DNA of 64,000 bases, from positions 120,022-184,021 of the IMG/VR virus record IMGVR_UViG_3300018080_000105. One strand, written 5' to 3'. The stretch comes from a virus. Position 1 is the first letter of the stretch; every line of letters begins with the position of its first letter. The notes beneath the pieces were generated by a model. It made no database searches. It was not told the origin of the DNA and saw only the letters and a list, made by a program, of their open reading frames with translations. Position numbers and translations under genes: made by a program. This document shows, in pieces, positions 27,436 through 37,194 of the stretch.

Positions 27436-27462
27436 AAAAGACAGCGGCGGACACCCCGCCGC
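27436..27462 (-). terminator. Hairpin after the polymerase gene and before the Ala/Pro-tail gene
   Basis: A perfect 7-bp GC stem (27444-27450 with 27456-27462, loop of 5) is followed on the minus strand by TGTCTTTTAGGAG. The tail runs into the ribosome site of the gene starting at 27424, only 20 bases from the stem. Confidence 0.6.
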
Positions 27463-27495
27463 GAACCATAAAGTTTACCAGCATTCTGCCGGTAA

Positions 27496-30400
27496 TCACG
27501 CGCACACCAGTACCTCTGGCTGAATTCCGAGAGAACTCAGAAGTTCGTCAGAGGGATCTTCGCCCCAGTTGACTTGGACGTCGTAATCGATGCCGAAATG
27601 ATACGGCTCCGCGACATTCATCGGGGTATTGTCAAGGTACCGGGGCCATATCGGTACGCGCTGGACCATGTGCTGTCGCAACACGTTCTGCAGGAAATCC
27701 TGCAGCTCGGAAATTGGCACCTGAAACAGCAAAGCATCATGAATCTGCAGCAACAGTTTGTAACCGTACTGCGGATTATCCTGCTTATGCTTGTGAAAAT
27801 TGTAGATCGCCAGCCAGATCGCATCAGCGACCATGTTCTGAATCGGGAAGTTCTGCGACTGGCGCTCCTGTTCGCCAATCACGCCCCTGTCGTGGGCAGG
27901 GATGAACCGCCGCATACGGCCGAACGAACCAGCCATCCAACGATCCTCCTGGGATCGCCGACGACATTCTGCCAGGAACGCAGCAGTTCCCGGGTAGCGT
28001 ACGAAATACTGGTCGATCATCGCCTGACAATCATCGACGGAGACTTCAACACCCTCTTCCTTACACTGCCGTGCGATCGCCTCTGCGGATCGCCCGTAAG
28101 GAATACCGAAGTTCACGTTCTTCGCCGCCACTCGTAAAGGTGAGTGTCCGGCATTCTTCAGTCCCTTCTTGGTCGGGTCGCACTGAAGTTGGAACGTGTC
28201 AACGGCCGTGTGAGAGTGGATATCGTAGTGAAGAGGATCAGACTCGGGCAACGCATTACGTCGCACGTGTTCGATCATGTTGGGGTCGTCAGCAAGCCAG
28301 GCGATCCCCGCCAGCTCCGCCCCGGTGTAGTCAGCCTCGACCAGCACATGCCCCTCTTCCGCACAAAAGATCGTACGGATGGGCGAGAGATACAGTGCCT
28401 GCTCAAAGACGTCAACGTAATCACCACGTACCGTGGTTACGCCTTCCTCGTTGGTAACTTCGGTACCCAGAATACGAGAGTAGTCACCTTCACGACGTTT
28501 GGAGATATTCTGCAGCGGCGGACGGGAAGACGCCCCTCGCCCAGTTTCTTTGTTCTGGGAGATATGCGTATGGACCTTCCCGTCATGTTGTGCCGCCGCT
28601 GCGAGGCCTTTGTCATAGACAAGTGCCCCTTGGGCGTCACGCTTCCAACCCGTCCCGTCCTCATTCAGTACGGGTGGTCGCAACGGACCCTTCAAAACCT
28701 GGGTGATGAACTTTAGGTCGCGGAGCATCATCGCCAGGGGATTCTCATGGCCTAAAATCCCCAGTACCTCCTTGTCGGAACTCGGAGTGTACTTGTGCTG
28801 TTCTCCGCGGGTGATGATATCAGCCCACAGCTTCGACCGACGGCCGGTGCTTTTCACCGGTGTCAGTCCCAACGTTATAGACCCAGGCGGTCGAATGGAA
28901 ATCCGCTGCCCTGTTGTTTTGTCAACTTTCTTGGAGTAGTCATCCCCAAACAGGAATGCAACACACTGAGGAGTAGATTCCGGATTGAAGTCAGGCCACC
29001 CAATCTGCTCCCTGAAGTGGGCCAACAGACGGTCACGTGCATAAATGAACAACGTGGTCAACCGGTCCACTCGATCACGGTCCAACTTGATCCCAGTCAT
29101 CTCCATTTCCAGCACACCGAGACTGGCACAATGAGATCGCCAATATGGCTCCCAGGACGAAATACCGTTCCAGTCGGAGTCCAGCAACCCGCCGTCTTTC
29201 ATGTGCTCGATAGCGATGCGTCGCGTCACATCCGGGTCATACTGGGCGTAGTTATCGCCCCACTCAGGGTCGGTCGGCTCTGGGTGCAGAATCCACTGCG
29301 GAAGGAAACCATACCCCTCCAGATCCTCCTTCTTGATATTGTGCGCCGCACAGTACCCGGTAATGTGCGCTTTCAGCCGGGTGTCATACACAGGGGCCGA
29401 CGTCAGCCGTACAGTCATGTCGGTCAATCGGTACGAAGCAGTCTCGTTGACTGCATGGTATTGCAGTCCCGTGTCGAACCCGCCCTCTGTGCGGCACAGC
29501 TCTGGGGAGTCCGGCGGCGCGTACTCTTCACGAATGTCCAAACCTTCTGCAATCAGCCACGGAAGGTCAGCCCGCAAGAAGTGACCACCAGGCCGAGGAA
29601 ACCAACCACGATCCGGGTCGCGTTTCAAAAGACGCGTCAACTCATGGATTGCGTGGCCGATAGACGGCTTGAACGCCGGCTCCCCGCCCTGGTGGCGTAG
29701 CACAACATTGATACCCTCGCCGTGCTTGGAACTGAACTGAATGTTCCGTAAATAAGAACCAGGGTTCCCCGGGTGTTCCCCTTCCCACTCGCCGTCGACC
29801 GCAATCACCCGACGCCATGGGTCAGGATCAGCCATGATCTCATCCACAATCGCCTTCAGTTCGCGATGCTTGTAGATATTGCGGTGATCAATGAACGACT
29901 CCTGCTTCCCGATATCCGCGCCACGAGTCAGGGCAATGAACTGCCCGACCTGCGCACGGAACTCAGGATAAGTCTCAGGGGTACGCCACACAGCGCCTGG
30001 CGCTGTCGCGGCCATCACCTTGATCGTGTGATAGCACGGCTCTTCATCCAGCGTACTATGCAGCGGGATGATGATTTCCTCCACACGACCAGTCATCGCC
30101 TGCACACCGTAACTCGTCCCCAGCAGCCACTTCGAGGCGTCGGAGCCGAGGCACAACAGATACTTCGGACGCACCAGTCGCAGGGTCTGCTGCAGAAGAA
30201 CGTTGCAATCTTTCTTGTGGGCCATTGGCAACGAGTCAGACTGCGGATCCAGCTGCGGCCAGTGAACCAGATTATCAACGTAGAACGCATCACGTTCCCG
30301 TCCAACATCCCACTCGTCGAGAGCATCCATCAAAATCTGGGCACTCTCGCCGACAAAGTTTCGCCGTTGTGCGACGTCGTCTTTGCCGGGCATCTTCCCG

Positions 30401-30780
30401 AGGATCATCACATCCGCCGGCCGCGGGCCGCCCATGCCGTTCGCCGTATCAGCTCCCAACAAGTGGCCCGGAACCATCGGAGCATTCACCACGCCAGATT
30501 TGATGCTGACCGGCATAGTGAACTGCTCGTCGTAAAGTGCTCTGTGATACAGATAGGGCAGATTCACTCCGCACGCGATCAATGTCTTATCAGACTGTCG
30601 CTGCCCCTCGTACACAGGCTCGTCATCACCCTGTCCGACAGCGGCGGCCACAAAGTTTGGGCCAGGTAGCGGCATCCCAGGGGCTGTCAGCGGGTAAAAC
30701 GGAAACTGCTCTGCAGCCTGCTGGCTCATTCTGCCGTTGCGCAATTCCTGCAACAGCGCTGCTCGATGGATCATCTGCAT
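27496..30780 (-). CDS. UDG-like domain fused to family A DNA polymerase
   Basis: The 1094-aa protein has three parts. Residues about 120-285 resemble a family-4 uracil-DNA glycosylase (GKMPGKDD at 128-135, NFVGESAQIL at 141-150, LCLGSDASKWLLG at 209-221), but Lys replaces the usual Glu after the first Gly and the final His-Pro motif is not evident. Residues about 325-530 carry exonuclease motifs (D329, E331, and YAQYDPD near 510). The polymerase domain shows motif A with D816 and E821, the O helix R882/K886/F890 with YG following, and motif C QIHDALLF with D1014. It is the replicative polymerase. Inactive glycosylase acting in uracil sensing is possible. Confidence 0.9.
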   Translation of the reverse strand: MQMIHRAALLQELRNGRMSQQAAEQFPFYPLTAPGMPLPGPNFVAAAVGQGDDEPVYEGQRQSDKTLIACGVNLPYLYHRALYDEQFTMPVSIKSGVVNAPMVPGHLLGADTANGMGGPRPADVMILGKMPGKDDVAQRRNFVGESAQILMDALDEWDVGRERDAFYVDNLVHWPQLDPQSDSLPMAHKKDCNVLLQQTLRLVRPKYLLCLGSDASKWLLGTSYGVQAMTGRVEEIIIPLHSTLDEEPCYHTIKVMAATAPGAVWRTPETYPEFRAQVGQFIALTRGADIGKQESFIDHRNIYKHRELKAIVDEIMADPDPWRRVIAVDGEWEGEHPGNPGSYLRNIQFSSKHGEGINVVLRHQGGEPAFKPSIGHAIHELTRLLKRDPDRGWFPRPGGHFLRADLPWLIAEGLDIREEYAPPDSPELCRTEGGFDTGLQYHAVNETASYRLTDMTVRLTSAPVYDTRLKAHITGYCAAHNIKKEDLEGYGFLPQWILHPEPTDPEWGDNYAQYDPDVTRRIAIEHMKDGGLLDSDWNGISSWEPYWRSHCASLGVLEMEMTGIKLDRDRVDRLTTLFIYARDRLLAHFREQIGWPDFNPESTPQCVAFLFGDDYSKKVDKTTGQRISIRPPGSITLGLTPVKSTGRRSKLWADIITRGEQHKYTPSSDKEVLGILGHENPLAMMLRDLKFITQVLKGPLRPPVLNEDGTGWKRDAQGALVYDKGLAAAAQHDGKVHTHISQNKETGRGASSRPPLQNISKRREGDYSRILGTEVTNEEGVTTVRGDYVDVFEQALYLSPIRTIFCAEEGHVLVEADYTGAELAGIAWLADDPNMIEHVRRNALPESDPLHYDIHSHTAVDTFQLQCDPTKKGLKNAGHSPLRVAAKNVNFGIPYGRSAEAIARQCKEEGVEVSVDDCQAMIDQYFVRYPGTAAFLAECRRRSQEDRWMAGSFGRMRRFIPAHDRGVIGEQERQSQNFPIQNMVADAIWLAIYNFHKHKQDNPQYGYKLLLQIHDALLFQVPISELQDFLQNVLRQHMVQRVPIWPRYLDNTPMNVAEPYHFGIDYDVQVNWGEDPSDELLSSLGIQPEVLVCA

Positions 30781-30786
30781 GCCTTC

Positions 30787-31881
30787 CTAACGCGTTGGCA
30801 GGGATACTCCACATGCCGCCGCGGAACTGTAAATGATGTTCCAGATGGTTTGGCGATCGTAATCACCAACATCGAAACCGTCCGGCAACCGCACCTGGAT
30901 CGGAATCAGGTGATGTTGCTGCAGCATCGCCACAGTGGCCGCTGTCTCTTTCTGTGCGTCAGGGTCCAGAATCAGAATCACAGGCTTCTGCGGCCACGTG
31001 TTCACAATCCGGTTCAGATGAAACGGCGAAATCTTCTTGCCCAGAATTGGCATCGCCGCGTCACCGATTACGTGTTGGTCCGTCACACCTTCCACAATCA
31101 CCGGAAACGGTTGATACCGTGCCGCGTCGTAGTTGTGCAAAAACCACTTCTTCTTCATACCCGGCATCCCGTAATACTTCGGAACCCGGGACCAATCCGC
31201 GTCCCCGATGAAACGACCCTGCCAACCTTGCAACTCCCCGTCCATACGGAGGGGGAAGATCACACGGTTATTAGCAGGGAAGAACTTCGGTAGAGCGTGA
31301 GTGCAAAAACTGATCTCGTGCTTGTCAAGGAGTGCCGGTGTGTAACGCCGATCATCGCACATGTACCTGACTGCCGGGTGATTCGGCATGCTCTGGATCA
31401 TCTGTGTCAACGGCACCAAAGTGCCCGGCATCTCGACTTTTACCTGTTGAGTGTTATCGCCCCAGGCTTCGCTGTGTTGTTCCACATTGAAGACAGGCAA
31501 GTGCCTGACGTTCGCGTTCCGGAAACCGTACACAGTGTCCTTCAGCTTCAACCAATTCTCGGGGTTCGACAGGCAATCCTCGTTGTAACAGGTTGCCAGG
31601 AAGAACATCCGATGGCCGTCATCATCCGGCTGTCCGTAACGATGATTCACCCACAGCCTGTGTCTCGTGTCCTCGCAGAACGGGCAATTCACGCAGTAGT
31701 ATTCACCCGGTTGGACGATCTGCGTCGAATACGTTCCGTTGTTAAGCCGCGTACGGCTCGCGTAAAACTCTTCTCCCTCGTTGGCGATCTGTACGCCCCC
31801 GGGAAAGTGCCGATCCAGCTGTGTGTACAACGCGGGAGTGAGCACCGATCGGTTTTGGTTGTGATAGAGAAGATCTGTCAT
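30787..31881 (-). CDS. DnaG-type DNA primase
   Basis: The 364-aa protein has an N-terminal zinc site (C63, C66, C69 with C98 and C103), then a Toprim domain with VIVEGVTD (E264) and ILILDPDA (D306, D308). These residues bind the metals for primer synthesis. It lies between the polymerase and the DnaB-type helicase, overlapping the latter by 4 bases, so the primosome genes are coupled. It is shorter than bacterial DnaG and lacks the C-terminal helicase-binding domain. Confidence 0.88.
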   Translation of the reverse strand: MTDLLYHNQNRSVLTPALYTQLDRHFPGGVQIANEGEEFYASRTRLNNGTYSTQIVQPGEYYCVNCPFCEDTRHRLWVNHRYGQPDDDGHRMFFLATCYNEDCLSNPENWLKLKDTVYGFRNANVRHLPVFNVEQHSEAWGDNTQQVKVEMPGTLVPLTQMIQSMPNHPAVRYMCDDRRYTPALLDKHEISFCTHALPKFFPANNRVIFPLRMDGELQGWQGRFIGDADWSRVPKYYGMPGMKKKWFLHNYDAARYQPFPVIVEGVTDQHVIGDAAMPILGKKISPFHLNRIVNTWPQKPVILILDPDAQKETAATVAMLQQHHLIPIQVRLPDGFDVGDYDRQTIWNIIYSSAAACGVSLPTR

Positions 31882-33512
31882 TGCTCTGCCATCGGCGACC
31901 CGCCTACGCGTTCCACCGCGTTTTCCAATCCACCCACCTCACGACGATCGCTCGGCGACATAAACTGCCGATTCATTTCGTCAGCGGTGTAGATGGTGGA
32001 CACATCCTCCATACGAGAAAAGTTACTGTGAATTTTCAAGGTAGCTGGAGGAGCTTCCTCGTTTGGCCGATACCGCACCTTAGAGAAGTTCATCAACCGG
32101 CAGCCAGTGGCGGCGTCCGCATTCCCCAGGCACAAACACGCGGCCATATTCACCGCAAAGTCTCGTGATTCTGCCGCATCAGTATGTTTCATCAACTTGA
32201 AAGGCGACGCATTTCCGGCGTCGCCTTTAAGTTGATGGATCACCCATGTAGTGCAATTGAACCGTGAACTGATTTCCAGACGGCAGCGATCCCCGAACGT
32301 TTTCAGCAGGTTACGGTAGCTACTCTCGTCCATCCCTTGCGCCTGCATCCATCGCTCACAGACAAGACCTGCGTAATCGATGAACACACTACGAATACGG
32401 CGAGGCTCGTACCGCGACAAGTAAGCCACGATTTCAGGAACAAAACCATTACCGGCGTTAGGGAAGTCATCAGAACCAGACATATCCACCAGCTTCAAAC
32501 AGTCTTTCAACTGTTGATGGTGCAAGCGATAACGATCCGCCTCTGACAAAATGTCATCCTGGTTTTGCTGCATAGCCCGCTCATACGGAGCAAGATTCTC
32601 CTGCGTGGTGAGCTCACCCCAGTCAGCCATCGTCTCCAGTTTGGCCCGGTCAATATCGAAGAAATCTGACCAGATACGCGGGCGAATCTTCAAACCAGAC
32701 TCTTCATAACTGAAGTACACCGACAGCGCCGGTGCTTCATCCAGTTCCTGTGCTTCAGTCCACGCCTGTTTCGCCGCAGCAACTGCCATCTGCACACCAA
32801 GCGTGGTCTTACCACCACCGGTCGGGCCAAGCAGGCCATTACAGTCGCCAGGGCGTTGCCCCTCCAGTGGCGTATCAATGAAATCGACTCCAGTTTTCAA
32901 AAACACAGATGCCTGTTCGATCTGCGTACCGAACTCGGGAGCTATATCCACTTCAGGGATGGCTTTCAGCGTCGACAGTCTGTCACGCTGTTTGCTGATC
33001 ACTTCCAGGAACGCCCCAATTTCAGAAGGTACGCCTGGTGTGTTGCTTGGGTTCATCACCCGTCGCAGCGGATCGACAACCGTTCTCTCATTAACGAACT
33101 TCTCCAGCAGCTCACGCCCCAGAGCTTCGTTCACGCTGTTAAACTCAACGCCAGGATTCACGACTTGATAAAACAAGCCATTCTCGTCCTGCCGATACAG
33201 AATTTCCATCTGCTGCTGCGTGAACCCGTATGTCGGGTCATTCTCCAGTTCCTGGGACGCCAGCGATGCCAGCGTCTCCCATGTCACACCGTCATACCGG
33301 TCTACACTCGCACAAAGCACAATGTAGAGCAGCTTCAACGGGGGCTCGTGAGTAAAGTGATGCGGTTGTACCAACGCGCGCATTTCCTGCAGGAATTGCG
33401 GACAATGCGCTGCACAAATAAGCATCCATTCCAAAGCCGCCGGTTCAATACGGGCGTGCGTAGCCTGCGGCTGCTGAGCAAGCAGCGCAGGGTCTTGTAC
33501 AGTCTGAGTCAT
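31878..33512 (-). CDS. DnaB-type replicative helicase
   Basis: The 544-aa protein has an N-terminal helical domain, then Walker A LLGPTGGGKTT around 227-237, a catalytic-Glu strand VYFSYEES near 265-272, and Walker B RSVFIDYAG at 374-382. The later QLKGDAGNASPF and DFAVNMAACLCLG segments fit the DnaB core. It would unwind DNA at the fork as a hexamer. It is followed with 4 bases of overlap by the primase. Confidence 0.88.
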   Translation of the reverse strand: MTQTVQDPALLAQQPQATHARIEPAALEWMLICAAHCPQFLQEMRALVQPHHFTHEPPLKLLYIVLCASVDRYDGVTWETLASLASQELENDPTYGFTQQQMEILYRQDENGLFYQVVNPGVEFNSVNEALGRELLEKFVNERTVVDPLRRVMNPSNTPGVPSEIGAFLEVISKQRDRLSTLKAIPEVDIAPEFGTQIEQASVFLKTGVDFIDTPLEGQRPGDCNGLLGPTGGGKTTLGVQMAVAAAKQAWTEAQELDEAPALSVYFSYEESGLKIRPRIWSDFFDIDRAKLETMADWGELTTQENLAPYERAMQQNQDDILSEADRYRLHHQQLKDCLKLVDMSGSDDFPNAGNGFVPEIVAYLSRYEPRRIRSVFIDYAGLVCERWMQAQGMDESSYRNLLKTFGDRCRLEISSRFNCTTWVIHQLKGDAGNASPFKLMKHTDAAESRDFAVNMAACLCLGNADAATGCRLMNFSKVRYRPNEEAPPATLKIHSNFSRMEDVSTIYTADEMNRQFMSPSDRREVGGLENAVERVGGSPMAEQ

Positions 33513-33534
33513 AACGGGAATGCTTCCTTGTAGA

Positions 33535-34239
33535 TTACCGAGCCATGAGCGACTTCAACGCGGTGGCTTCCGCCCGGAAATCTTCCGGGACCAATTCGCC
33601 GAGCAATGCGTCAAAATCATCCATCTGAAACAGGTACTGTTTGAGTGCCATTCCCCTCAACTGATCCGCAACTGGTAGTAGCTCGCCGATAGCGGCGCAG
33701 TAACGGATCATTGGTGAAACGGGGCATGACCGATCCTTCAGTACGTAGTTCAGAGCCCTTCGATACTCCCAACCCATGTTCTTTGTCAACGGTAGTACGC
33801 GAACACGAAGTTGGTTGTAGTCAGATTCAATCTTTCGTTGTAGTGTCTCCCGTGATTGATACCGGAAAGCCTCCCATCGCGCCAAGGCGCTTTCGCCATA
33901 AAGTTGATTAGCGCGAGGAGGTCGGGAGGGGACGGCTCCCACAAACTGAGCTTTTACGTAGGCCAGAGGTGGTGCGTCGCACGCAATAATTCTTCTGGCA
34001 ATTTTCACCCAGTCCGGCTCGGTCTTTCGCCGGCCGTAAGCATCTTCGCCAGCGTCGCCGGCAATCCGTCGCTCACCGTAAGCCTGGCGGCCTGTCAACT
34101 GCTGATAGCAGTCACAGTAAGCAGCTCGCACAAGTTCTGCCAGTTCCTGGAGATACGTGTGAGCTTTAGTTGAGAGTGTAATTGCAGGAGGCCCTGTATG
34201 TTGGGTCTCCCCCATTTCCAGTACGCGTTGTCTAGGCAT
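33535..34239 (-). CDS. Hypothetical protein between the two helicases
   Basis: The start at 34239 (MPRQRVLEMGETQ) has AGGAG 8 bases upstream; the ORF is open further but overlaps the upstream gene. The 234-aa product is mostly helical and basic, with WVKIARRIIACDAPPLAYVK in the middle and an acidic helical C-terminus. A helicase loader or primosome factor would fit the position. No motif confirms this. Confidence 0.7.
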   Translation of the reverse strand: MPRQRVLEMGETQHTGPPAITLSTKAHTYLQELAELVRAAYCDCYQQLTGRQAYGERRIAGDAGEDAYGRRKTEPDWVKIARRIIACDAPPLAYVKAQFVGAVPSRPPRANQLYGESALARWEAFRYQSRETLQRKIESDYNQLRVRVLPLTKNMGWEYRRALNYVLKDRSCPVSPMIRYCAAIGELLPVADQLRGMALKQYLFQMDDFDALLGELVPEDFRAEATALKSLMAR

Positions 34240-35734
34240 CGAATCGACTCCTGGCAGGCCAGTTCTGCGTCCAACCACGCTCTGCGTAGTGCCGCTTCCT
34301 GTTCTCCGACTTCCGCCTGAAGTTCTTGTTCCAGCCGTCGTAACAGTCAACTACCTCGCCAACCTCCTTACCTGTGTCGGGCGAGATGCGACTCACACGG
34401 CCAGGCCCCTGCGCATCCATGATCTCCGACTCCCTCGCGTCTACACGGTAGAGAACCTGCAGTGGCTGGAAGTCAACACCTGTCGCCCAAACATCCGTCG
34501 CAATGACGCGTTTGAGGCTCCCGGCCTCGAAATCCTGCCGCATCTCCTCTCGCCGCTCTGAGGTCGTCGGTACAAAGTTAGGTGGAAGATACCCATTTCG
34601 CTGAAAATATGCCAGATCATCGTCTTTCATTGCCCCATAACACAGCGCAAATTCAGGCAAATACTGCCAAAGCCTCACAGCATGCTCCACTGTCGCCACC
34701 AAGATCAGAATCTGCGTATCCGGATCCGGGTAATGCGTCCGCACATCCTGTGCAATCTGGTAGTTTCGCTGGTCATTCCGCCAGATTCCGTGCTTCATCC
34801 GCCGAGTGCCGTGCAGCCCCGACGCCGGATCGTTTGGCAAGTTGATCGACAGCCACCGCACATTGATTGGCACCACCAGCCCCAGCTCCACGGCTTCCTG
34901 ATAGGTCAACTTGAAAATCTCACGACCAAAGAACAGCTCCAACTGAGCGTCCGCCCCGTCCATTCGCCCTTTGGGTGTCGCAGTGAACGCAAAGTTCCTC
35001 GACTGCCGCCAGGTCTCCCCCAGCACACGAGACGTCTTATCAGTCATCAACTGGTGAGCTTCGTCGCACAGTAGGAAATCCGCGTCACCCTCAGCCCGGT
35101 GCGCAGAGCCGGCAGTGTACACGGTCACTCGCTCGCCAGACAATTTCTGTCCGCCGCCAATGTGCCCTACGTTGGGAATCGTTCTCGATATCTGTCGCAC
35201 CATCCTGGCCACCACATCCTTTGACCGAGTGACGATGTCAATACGGGCTCGTGGGTACAGATGGCAGATTGCCTCAATCAGGTGCGTTTTGCCAAAACCC
35301 ATTGTCGCATTGATCAGGCCACATTGATTGCCTGCGATGTATTGCAGACACTCTTCCTGCTTAGCGCGGAACTCGATGTGTTGACGCACATTGTCCCAGT
35401 TAGGTTCATAGACGTCCGCGATCTCTTTCGCCGGACTCAGGTCGTGATACTCGACTCCAATGCCGCGGGCCTGCAAAGCCTCTACGATCGAAGTCAGGAA
35501 GCCGAAGCCAGTCACCAACCGCCCCTCCTCCATAGCGTACATCGTCCGTGTCTCCACAGACATTGTGTCACGCATACCGTCAGGGCCGTATTGCTGATGG
35601 CCTCTGAGCAACGTTTTGTGCTCGTACGACAGAAGGGGGTGTAACAGCTGTGCGACATTCAACGGCAGCGGGCTCTGACCGTCAGGACTCAAATCAATCA
35701 AAGTCCCGGATCGCCGCACAATCAGGTTGTTCAT
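34232..35734 (-). CDS. UvsW-like superfamily 2 helicase
   Basis: The 500-aa protein has Walker A TMGFGKTH near 144-151, DEAH at 224-227, FTATP at 250-254, and C-terminal helicase motifs including TDVWATGVDFQPL and DAQGPGRVSRI. This is the set found in T4 UvsW and related ATP-dependent branch-migration enzymes. It probably resolves R-loops or branched recombination intermediates. It overlaps its neighbours by 4-8 bases. Confidence 0.87.
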   Translation of the reverse strand: MNNLIVRRSGTLIDLSPDGQSPLPLNVAQLLHPLLSYEHKTLLRGHQQYGPDGMRDTMSVETRTMYAMEEGRLVTGFGFLTSIVEALQARGIGVEYHDLSPAKEIADVYEPNWDNVRQHIEFRAKQEECLQYIAGNQCGLINATMGFGKTHLIEAICHLYPRARIDIVTRSKDVVARMVRQISRTIPNVGHIGGGQKLSGERVTVYTAGSAHRAEGDADFLLCDEAHQLMTDKTSRVLGETWRQSRNFAFTATPKGRMDGADAQLELFFGREIFKLTYQEAVELGLVVPINVRWLSINLPNDPASGLHGTRRMKHGIWRNDQRNYQIAQDVRTHYPDPDTQILILVATVEHAVRLWQYLPEFALCYGAMKDDDLAYFQRNGYLPPNFVPTTSERREEMRQDFEAGSLKRVIATDVWATGVDFQPLQVLYRVDARESEIMDAQGPGRVSRISPDTGKEVGEVVDCYDGWNKNFRRKSENRKRHYAERGWTQNWPARSRFDA

Positions 35735-36243
35735 GTATGTTCCTCAGCATCAGTAAGCCGTGGTGCTCTGATCGTAGGCAACACGGAAACAACATCAAAC
35801 GTACCGTACGTCTCTCCCTCTTTACGAAACGGGGAGATTCCTTTGTACGTGCCCATCACTTCCAACAAGTTTGTGAAGGCATCAATGCCCATGTCCTTCG
35901 GCAGGACGGCGTTCACCCGGATTTCCGTCCCCGGGCGAAACGCCTCGTGTAGTGCGTATCGGGCTCGTTTCTTACCGTTGCCAGGAGTAACAATCCTTTT
36001 CCACTCTTTCAACGGGCCGTCGACCGGGGCTGCCCAGGCGACGTTCTTCGCGCTCTTTCCATGACGTCCCACTACTGTAGCCGCGAATTCCAGATTCTCC
36101 CTCCACCACGACGGGAGAAACTGGATGCGACCTTGGGAGTCACGAGGCATGCGATAAATCACGCCTTTGCCTCGGCGAACCGGTTTCTTGGCGAAACCAA
36201 GACACGGCTGTGTGAAACGTAACCTGATCGTCACTTCCTGCAT
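35731..36243 (-). CDS. Hypothetical protein, 170 aa
   Basis: The product starts with a strand-rich segment (VTIRLRFTQPCLGFAKKPVR), is basic in the middle, and ends with FDVVSVLPTIRAPRL. It may be a small beta-rich nucleic acid-binding protein. It overlaps the helicase gene by 4 bases. No family is recognised. Confidence 0.7.
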   Translation of the reverse strand: MQEVTIRLRFTQPCLGFAKKPVRRGKGVIYRMPRDSQGRIQFLPSWWRENLEFAATVVGRHGKSAKNVAWAAPVDGPLKEWKRIVTPGNGKKRARYALHEAFRPGTEIRVNAVLPKDMGIDAFTNLLEVMGTYKGISPFRKEGETYGTFDVVSVLPTIRAPRLTDAEEHT

Positions 36244-36258
36244 CGGTGGTCATCCTGA

Positions 36259-37194
36259 CTAAGCCGGGCTGGGGAATCCCTTCACGTGGTCACGAAAGGC
36301 CTGCACCTCCGCGCCCTTCAGCAGGCTTTCTGCATCAAACAACTCCAGCTTTTGAGGGTTGTTGATCAACAACGACTGCTGCCAATTCCGGATAAAGTAC
36401 ACCAGAAAGGCACGCGTCGCCAGTAAGTCTCCCTTAATGCCGCCGCCGGCTGCTCGCCATCGCCGCCAGAGAAAATTCTCTGGCCGCTCATAACTCGCGT
36501 TGCTCGGCTCACGACCCTTCCAGGCGCGCAGAACAGTACAAAACCGATCCCGCCGAGAGATATCCCGCGGGGTCTTCACATCACCAGCTGCGTACCGCGG
36601 CAGAATGCCCAGGTACGATCGCAGACGAGCCAATCTGTTCGGTCTCTTCGGATCCACAAACCAACGAGGATCCAAGATCATCGCAATCAACATCGCCATG
36701 CTCTCGTGGTGCACGTTAGGAATAAACCGCCAACGGGCATAAGCCGGGTGGCGCGTCAGAAACCGCATCGAAGATGTGGCTGTCCCTTGGGCGCTCGCAA
36801 TCTCTGCTGCAATTGCGTAAGCAGGCATGTCCAGCTTTGTCAGTGGATGCCAGCCTCCGAGAACCGCAGCAAGTCGCAGTTGCCGCATTCGCCAGAGCAC
36901 TTTCTCCGGATCGGAGAGTTCTTCTGTATCTGCGACGCATTTTCGCGGAGACGCTATTTCAACACGACTTTTCTTCAGCTCGACGAGCTGGTGATAAAGA
37001 TTCGTGATCAAACGAGCATTTCCGTGGGTTCCGAGTACGCGAACGTGAGGATCGCCATACGCAGAACACTCTGTCAACAATTCTGCCAGATCACCGGAAA
37101 AGGGCGAAGGTCGTTCGACACCAATAGCCTGCCACACAGTGCCATGACTGTCGGTGTGAAGTCTCAAAACACTTTGTTCCGGGACAATTTTCAC
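36259..37194 (-). CDS. Hypothetical protein, 311 aa
   Basis: The gene overlaps the SbcC stop by 4 bases. The N-terminal third is mixed; residues about 90-310 are helical and basic with many Arg and Trp (RRDRFCTVLRAWKGREPSNA, LWRRWRAAGGGIKGDLL). The basic helical character suits DNA binding. No catalytic motif is recognised. Confidence 0.7.
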   Translation of the reverse strand: MKIVPEQSVLRLHTDSHGTVWQAIGVERPSPFSGDLAELLTECSAYGDPHVRVLGTHGNARLITNLYHQLVELKKSRVEIASPRKCVADTEELSDPEKVLWRMRQLRLAAVLGGWHPLTKLDMPAYAIAAEIASAQGTATSSMRFLTRHPAYARWRFIPNVHHESMAMLIAMILDPRWFVDPKRPNRLARLRSYLGILPRYAAGDVKTPRDISRRDRFCTVLRAWKGREPSNASYERPENFLWRRWRAAGGGIKGDLLATRAFLVYFIRNWQQSLLINNPQKLELFDAESLLKGAEVQAFRDHVKGFPSPA

